Shown: positions 24,474-28,458 of the stretch, one piece after another
Layout: each line of letters opens with the position of its first letter
How positions within the stretch are numbered: position 1 is the first letter of the stretch
Source: Candidatus Tectimicrobiota bacterium
Lineage (GTDB): Bacteria; UBA8248; JACPRG01
Length of the DNA: 28,458 bases
Assembly (NCBI GenBank): GCA_016190025.1
Contig: JACPRG010000061.1
Coordinates: 1 to 28,458 of the forward strand
Direction of reading: 5' to 3'
The notes under the pieces: generated by a model
What the model was told of the DNA's origin: nothing
Database searches by the model: none
The model's input: the letters and a program-made list of their open reading frames with translations, nothing else
Made by a program: the position numbers and the translations under genes

Positions 24474-24935
24474 ATGGCGACCGACGCCACCGCGCCCGCG
24501 GACATCCGGGTGGACAAGAAGCGGCTCGTGTACATGGCGTGGAAGGACGGCCACAAGAGCCGCTTCCCGCTCGGCTATCTCCGCAGGATCTGCCCGTGCG
24601 CGACGTGCAACGACCTCCGCCAGAAGCTCTCCGCGCCCAGGCCGCAGCCGGCCGCCAAGGGCTTCACGAGCCTGACGGTCCTGCCGGACAGCGCCCCGCG
24701 GCAGGCCGGCTCCGCCGAGATCGTCGAGGTCAACCCCGTCGGCCGCTACGCCCTCCAGTTCGTCTGGAGCGACGGCCACGACACGGGGATCTACTCCTTC
24801 GACTTTCTCCGGGCGCGCTCGCCCGCGGACCCGCACCAGGCGGAGGAGACGTGGGAAGGAAAGCCGGTGGCCCGGCTCGGCGAGGAAATGGAGCGCGAAT
24901 CGAGAGAGAAGAACCCTTCCCTCTGGCGGGACTGA
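24474..24935 (+). CDS. DUF971 (GBBH-like N-terminal domain) protein
   Basis: A 153-residue protein of the DUF971 family, the domain found at the N-terminus of gamma-butyrobetaine hydroxylase and fused to some Mrp/ApbC Fe-S carriers. The metal-binding cysteine cluster CPCATCND (C40, C42, C45) and the second signature WSDGHDTGIYSFDFLR are both intact. Stand-alone bacterial members have no established function; a link to iron-sulfur assembly has been suggested for the family. It lies 25 bases after pckA and is probably co-transcribed. Its C-terminus is Glu/Arg-rich. Confidence 0.9.
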   Translation: MATDATAPADIRVDKKRLVYMAWKDGHKSRFPLGYLRRICPCATCNDLRQKLSAPRPQPAAKGFTSLTVLPDSAPRQAGSAEIVEVNPVGRYALQFVWSDGHDTGIYSFDFLRARSPADPHQAEETWEGKPVARLGEEMERESREKNPSLWRD

Positions 24936-24965
24936 GATCTCCACTCCGCGCGGGGCGGACGAGGC

Positions 24966-26606
24966 TCAGGGGCGAGGGTCTTCTCTTTTCGGAGGGGGGA
25001 TCAGCTTCCGGTCCCAGCTTCTCACGCCCGGCCTCAGCTCGTCAGCCTCCAGGGTCAGGGGCGTCCACAGGTCCTTCCCTTCGGCGTCCATCAGGTGGAT
25101 CGTGACCCGGGCCGGATCGGCCGCCGTGTCGAATTCCAGAAGGCCGAAGTTCACGGCGAAGACGCTCGGCGGGCGGAGGCGGCGGAACTTCCCTTCCCGA
25201 AGGGGTCTCCGGATGACCCGCTGGGCCAGGGGCGAGCTGATGGTCTCGTAAAGGTCGTACCCGCCGCGCTCCGACCAGGGGAGGACGTTCATCATGGGGC
25301 GGTGGATGTCCCCCGCGATGAGAAAGACCCCTCTGATCCCCTCGTCCCGGATGAAATCGAAGATCTGGTCTCTCTCGTAGAGGAAAGAGGCCCAGGAATC
25401 TTTGCTGATTCTCTTCCTTTGCGTCCAGGTGTCCGACGAGACCAAGACCTTGAAGACCGCCCGGCTCTTTTTCAGCATGGCCTTGAGCCAGGCTCTTTGC
25501 CGGAACCCGAGCTGGGTTTTCATCAGCCCGTCGGGCAGGGAGTTGGAGTCTCGCTCGCTGCGGCTGTCCAGGAAGAAAAAGTCCACGTTGCCGATGGCCC
25601 ATTGGAAATAGATGCCCGAGGTCTTCGGGAGGCCCCGTTTGCGCGGCGAGCCGGGCGTCCGCGGCATACGTGCGGCCGGCGGTGTCTGCGCTGTCTGCGT
25701 CATCCCCGCTGTCTGTGACGCCTTGGGCGTCTGCGGCGCGAGCGCCGTCTGCGACATCACCGGCGGTTTGGATGGGCCGGGTTCTCCGGGAAGGCCGTAT
25801 TGGGGGTTGGCCCAGTACTCTTGGAAGACCGCTTGGGATTTGTCCTTCGTGCGGAACCTTCGGTCGGAGTCGTTGTGTCCGTAGTCGTGGTCGCCCCAGA
25901 TGGCGAGCTGAGGGACGGAGGCCTGGAAATCCAGCAGGGCCTCGACGGAGCGCTGGCGCCGGTATTTCGCCCGGAGGTCGTCGGGGTCTGCGGAGTAGGT
26001 GTAGACGTTGTCGCCGAGCCACAGGAAGGCGTCCGGCCGCGCCCGCGTCACCGCCTTCCAGATCCGCTGGACCGGGTCGAAGTCCACCGAGACGTCCGCC
26101 CCGAAGGCGACGCGGAACCTGCCCGGCCGGCCGGCGGGCGGGAGCGTCCGGAAGAAGGGCTTCCGCGGCCCCGTCGCGTCCTCCTCCTCGACGATGACCC
26201 GGTAGCGATAGGCCGCGCCCGGCTGGAGGCCCTTCAGGGGGATGACGGCCGTGTGATCCCGCTCGGGGAGCGCCTGGACCGCCTCGGAGGTTTCTTCATC
26301 CGCGGCCTCTTCGCCGCCTTCTCGGCGGTAGCGCACGCGGACGCGAGCGGGGCCGCTCGCCCGGACCCAGACCCAGGCTTCCCGGTCCGAGGCGAACCCG
26401 ACCATCGGACCCTGCAAAAGGCGCGGGGCTTTGCCGGAAGCCCGGTCGGCCTGGGACGCGGGCGGAGACAGCCGCGGCCTCTCGTGGATTTCCCCGCAGG
26501 AGGAGAGCGCGAGGGCGAGGGCGGCGAGGAAAGCGGGCCCCGCCCCGCGCAGCCGTCTCTTTTTGCGTTCCGGCGGACGGCCGTTTCGGCGGGGGACTCG
26601 ATCCAC
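24966..26606 (-). CDS. PhoD-like alkaline phosphatase / phosphodiesterase, lipoprotein
   Basis: Exported metallophosphoesterase that probably releases phosphate from organic esters. From the GTG at 26606 the protein has 546 residues: an Arg-rich start with KKRRLRGAG (possible twin-arginine), a hydrophobic core and lipobox LSSC (Cys37), a fibronectin-like N-terminal domain (MVGFASDREAWVWVRASGPA...) and the PhoD catalytic domain. Metal and catalytic residues lie in RVAFGADVS, WLGDNVY, IWGDHDYGHND, VSSDTW and IAGDIHRPMM. A low-complexity Thr/Gln/Ala/Pro insertion interrupts the domain between ANPQYGLPG and GIYFQWAIG. The start is uncertain: GTG 26663 is an alternative, and the longer frame to 26774 would begin upstream of the promoter. 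It converges with DUF971 at 24935. Confidence 0.87.
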   Translation of the reverse strand: MDRVPRRNGRPPERKKRRLRGAGPAFLAALALALSSCGEIHERPRLSPPASQADRASGKAPRLLQGPMVGFASDREAWVWVRASGPARVRVRYRREGGEEAADEETSEAVQALPERDHTAVIPLKGLQPGAAYRYRVIVEEEDATGPRKPFFRTLPPAGRPGRFRVAFGADVSVDFDPVQRIWKAVTRARPDAFLWLGDNVYTYSADPDDLRAKYRRQRSVEALLDFQASVPQLAIWGDHDYGHNDSDRRFRTKDKSQAVFQEYWANPQYGLPGEPGPSKPPVMSQTALAPQTPKASQTAGMTQTAQTPPAARMPRTPGSPRKRGLPKTSGIYFQWAIGNVDFFFLDSRSERDSNSLPDGLMKTQLGFRQRAWLKAMLKKSRAVFKVLVSSDTWTQRKRISKDSWASFLYERDQIFDFIRDEGIRGVFLIAGDIHRPMMNVLPWSERGGYDLYETISSPLAQRVIRRPLREGKFRRLRPPSVFAVNFGLLEFDTAADPARVTIHLMDAEGKDLWTPLTLEADELRPGVRSWDRKLIPPPKREDPRP

Positions 26607-26712
26607 AAGCCGGCCTGTTTTCCGAACGGCCCCCAGATGTCTTCCCGCCAGGTCAGCGCTCACAGGATGGTTCCCGGGCGAAATTTGGTTTTTTCTCAGA
26701 CAAAACCCGCCG

Positions 26713-26718
26713 ATTATA
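26713..26718 (-). promoter_or_regulatory. -10 box of the phoD gene
   Basis: A perfect TATAAT on the minus strand, in an AT-rich patch, about 105 bases upstream of the chosen GTG. The best -35 (GAAACA, 16 bases further up) matches only three positions. The box lies inside the open frame upstream of GTG 26663, arguing that translation begins downstream of it. Confidence 0.5.
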
Positions 26719-26820
26719 AACGATTTTTCGGCTTTGTTTCTTTTTTTCTTAATCCCCGCCGGGGGCGGATACAACGCCAGATGCTACTGAATAGGGTCGG
26801 TAGGGATACGGGTCATAGTG

Positions 26821-26852
26821 CTCCCTTTAAGACGACGGTGGTCTTAAGGGAG
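26821..26852. repeat. 12-bp hairpin with one bulge
   Basis: CTCCCTTTAAGAC (26821-26833) pairs with GTCTTAAGGGAG (26841-26852) except for one bulged T; loop of seven bases. No T-run. Confidence 0.55.
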
Positions 26853-26884
26853 AATTAGGGCTGACTAGAAGAGGAGTGGGGCAA

Positions 26885-26941
26885 GCCGGGCATCCTGCCC
26901 GGCGGCATCCCGCCCCTCGCGGGCGGCCAAGATGGCCGCCC
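26885..26941 (+). repeat. Cluster of three GC-rich palindromes with downstream T-run
   Basis: Three hairpins stand in a row: GCCGGGCA-tcc-TGCCCGGC (26885-26903), CCCGC-ccctc-GCGGG (26909-26923) and GGGCGGCC-aagat-GGCCGCCC (26921-26941). The last two overlap and exclude each other. The third is followed after eight bases by TTTTTTCTT (26950-26958), so it could end plus-strand transcription. The GGGCGGCC/GGCCGCCC type of palindrome recalls REP-like intergenic repeats of GC-rich genomes; copy number elsewhere is unknown. Confidence 0.6.
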
Positions 26942-27187
26942 TACCACCCTTTTTTCTTAATCTCCCCGATGGCGAAGGCAACGCGCGTTTGCCCTTTTTC
27001 CCGTCCTCCGGGCCAGGAAGCCGTCCGACGGGTTGTCCGGGAAAGACCTAGAAACGCGGATTTTCACAGAATCGACGATTCTACTTTGTGGGCGCCAGGG
27101 CGTCAGCGGCTTTCGAACGCCTTATAGCGCCCCCAGTTTCTTTGGACACTCTACTGGACTACTCTGTCGGGGTCGAAAGGAGCTGGG

Positions 27188-27463
27188 ATGATGGCCGAGG
27201 ATGAGCACCCTGCCCCCGAGCGCGAGTTGCCCGAGCGCTGGAGCGCGAAGCAGAAGGCGGAGATCGTGCTGCGCCTGATCAAGGGCGAGGACCTGGGTGC
27301 CCTCAGCTGCGAGATCCAGGTGCCGGCCCACGAGATCGAGGAGTGGCGCCGCGTGTGCCTGGAGGGCGCCACGCAGGGTCTGCGGTGCAGCGGCGGGTTA
27401 CAAAGTGCTGATAGTCAAAGGCTCTCCAGAAGTCTCTTCCAAGCTTGGCGGTGCGCCGGTTGA
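27188..27463 (+). pseudogene. Truncated transposase orfA (HTH_Tnp-type) fragment
   Basis: The first 66 residues match the helix-turn-helix protein (orfA) of IS3-type elements: ERWSAKQKAEIVLRLIKGED, SCEIQVPAHEIEEWRRVC, LEGATQGLR. Family members continue with a leucine-zipper region and a frameshift into the integrase orfB; here homology ends at about 27385 and the frame runs into 30 unrelated codons. The sequence just upstream (TTGGACACTCTACTGGAC near 27139-27156) may be the left inverted repeat. No right end or orfB is in the window. GAAAGGAG precedes the ATG. The break point lies only about 30 bases from the end of the restriction gene, so arrival of that gene may have destroyed the element. 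Confidence 0.75.
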
Positions 27464-28458
27464 GTGTTCCAAAGATCGAGATGTTCCCCCACTTTTTGAA
27501 CAAAGGTAATGCGTATGGATTCTCCTCCCAGTGCCAAAATACTGCGAGAAAAATTGAAAAAGTCGAAAACATAGAGATTCTGGCCACCGGTGAATGCCCG
27601 CGCAATGCGTTCTGCGAGGGCAGGCTCTTCATTGTCTTTTACGCCAGGGGTTGCAAAGAAAATATCTTTGATCTTGCGTTGCCGGCATTTTCTGAGTGTT
27701 CCCTCAACATCGGTCAGCGTCAGTGTACGTTCTTTCACCTCAACAGCCAATACAACTCGACCTTCGTCACTGAGACATTCCAAGTCGGCCGCCTGACCTG
27801 TAGCTTTATCGCTAGCGTTGATTCGAGCCCGCTCAACTTTCGCGTATAAGCGGAAGTGGATACCTATGGCATCAAAAAGTGCGCCACAAAGAGCCAGACC
27901 TCGATCGCCTCCGGATTTCTCTTCGAGAAAGCGTTGAGCAAGCGAAAGGGAACTTTCCAGACTGATGCGTGGTGGCAGAGAATAAACAAAGCGAAGGGAT
28001 TTCTGGCGACAGAACATTTCTAATAAGACCTGCCGAAATACCGCTTCTGTGAAAACGGCATCGCCTCGCGACTCGACTTTTTCCAGGACGCCCACGAGCG
28101 TGTTCCACCCAGTCACATCTTTCTTGCTGCTGTCGTCCCGTGTCATACGGGGGATTCGCATCGGGTTGCCGACGTATGGATCTGTAGAAGTGCCGAGAAT
28201 GTTCTCCTGCCGCTGGTTGAAGGGTGCGACAAGTCTGCTTGCCAAGCTCCGCGCGTCCCACCCGGTGACGTCGCTTCTGTCGCCCTTCCTCTTCTGAAGA
28301 CGTAGGCTGTCTAGATTCGGGTCTGTTAGTTTTCCAAGGAGCTGGACTGGTAGACAAAACCGGTAAGCAACCTGTTTGTGGCTGACCGAAGCCCGAATTG
28401 CCTGGCGCAGAGCGGCATCGGCGACATACTCAAGCTGAGGGTTTGCATTCGCGTCAGC
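27415..28458 (-). CDS. SacI-family type II restriction endonuclease (5' end beyond the window)
   Basis: Minus-strand frame open to the right edge: 347 codons with no stop, so the N-terminus lies outside. A TTG at 28245 is internal; the 71 codons upstream (…QLEYVADAALRQAI…, CLPVQLLGKLTDPNLDSLRL, VTGWDARSLASRLV) are clearly coding. The sequence NILGTSTDPYVGNPMRIPRM, then AKVERARINASDKATGQAAD and LTLTDVEGTLRKCRQRKIKD is what I know as the SacI family (cuts GAGCTC). A PD-(D/E)xK-type site is visible: D in AADLECL, then E and K in LAVEVKERT 15-17 residues on. The GC content is visibly lower than that of neighbouring genes, which suggests horizontal transfer. A cognate cytosine or adenine methyltransferase is expected just beyond the right edge. 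Confidence 0.82.
   Translation of the reverse strand, partial: ADANANPQLEYVADAALRQAIRASVSHKQVAYRFCLPVQLLGKLTDPNLDSLRLQKRKGDRSDVTGWDARSLASRLVAPFNQRQENILGTSTDPYVGNPMRIPRMTRDDSSKKDVTGWNTLVGVLEKVESRGDAVFTEAVFRQVLLEMFCRQKSLRFVYSLPPRISLESSLSLAQRFLEEKSGGDRGLALCGALFDAIGIHFRLYAKVERARINASDKATGQAADLECLSDEGRVVLAVEVKERTLTLTDVEGTLRKCRQRKIKDIFFATPGVKDNEEPALAERIARAFTGGQNLYVFDFFNFSRSILALGGESIRITFVQKVGEHLDLWNTQPAHRQAWKRLLESL

Larger units (their letters stand above)
26742..26962 (+). repeat. Imperfect direct repeats flanking a palindrome cluster
   Basis: TTTTTTCTTAATC occurs exactly at 26742-26754 and 26950-26962, 208 bases apart. Similarity continues for about 25 more bases with substitutions (both copies run on to GGCG...AACGC). 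The segment between them carries all four hairpins of this intergenic region. This looks like a duplicated site flanking a small non-autonomous element, or two copies of a repeat; the choice is not resolvable here. Confidence 0.5.
26607..27187. other. Intergenic region rich in repeats and palindromes
   Basis: No gene is visible between the phoD start and the transposase fragment. The stretch holds the phoD promoter, a pair of 13-base direct repeats, and four hairpins (listed). The part from 27040 to 27140 shows no structure I can interpret. Confidence 0.5.

Noticed and set aside
26607..26774. N-terminal extension of the PhoD protein to 26774
   Set aside because: The extra residues come from an AT-rich non-coding stretch, precede a perfect TATAAT box, and would bury the lipoprotein signal about 90 residues in.
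27872..28357. 161-codon minus-strand frame overlapping the restriction gene
   Set aside because: It is a different frame within the SacI-like gene, whose own frame is open throughout and carries the recognisable motifs.

Overview
This is a GC-rich stretch of chromosome from a rod-forming, apparently diderm (Gram-negative type) bacterium. The evidence is a complete mreBCD-mrdA-rodA elongasome operon, a PpiD-type membrane-anchored foldase and a lipoprotein-type PhoD phosphatase. The order dprA-smg-topA-trmFO-xerC-hslV, with rng next to rodA, occurs in several GC-rich lineages related to Desulfobacterota, Nitrospirota and Methylomirabilota. The sequence alone does not fix the phylum. Two thirds of the window is compact core genome. 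The right third is accessory, with duplicated secreted proteins, decayed transposases, palindromes and a lower-GC restriction gene.

Layout. (1) 1-8165, minus strand: rng, dprA, smg, topA, trmFO, xerC and the first 13 codons of hslV, with TTGACA promoters in front of rng and dprA. (2) 8208-13599, minus strand: mreB, mreC, mreD, mrdA (PBP2) and rodA, mostly joined by 1- or 4-base overlaps. A divergent regulatory region of 335 bp separates mreB from ppiD (13935-15827, plus). (3) 15925-17223, minus strand: a PPOX-fold flavin/F420-type protein and thiD. (4) 17525-20128, plus strand: a threonine-synthase-like PLP enzyme, a CysO/MoaD-like ubiquitin-fold protein with a C-terminal extension, a JAMM (M67) metallopeptidase and two stand-alone NIL-domain proteins, followed by structured hairpins ending in a T-run. 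(5) 20363-21750, minus strand: two tandemly duplicated secreted proteins of unknown function, one truncated. (6) 21751-22834: about 1.1 kb with no intact gene, containing a frameshifted transposase tail. (7) 22835-24935, plus strand: pckA and a DUF971 protein. (8) 24966-26606, minus strand: a PhoD-like phosphodiesterase/phosphatase. (9) 26742-28458: direct repeats and palindromes, an IS-type orfA fragment, and a SacI-family restriction endonuclease whose 5' end lies beyond the right edge.

The most interesting unit is region 4. In mycobacteria a fold-type-II PLP enzyme (CysM), a ubiquitin-like sulfur carrier (CysO) and a JAMM peptidase (Mec+) make cysteine from a protein thiocarboxylate. Here the PLP partner looks like threonine synthase, whose known substrate is O-phosphohomoserine, the carrier has 11 residues after its diglycine, and two NIL proteins are added. 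This suggests, as inference only, a carrier-protein sulfur route linked to phosphohomoserine (homocysteine or threonine branch).
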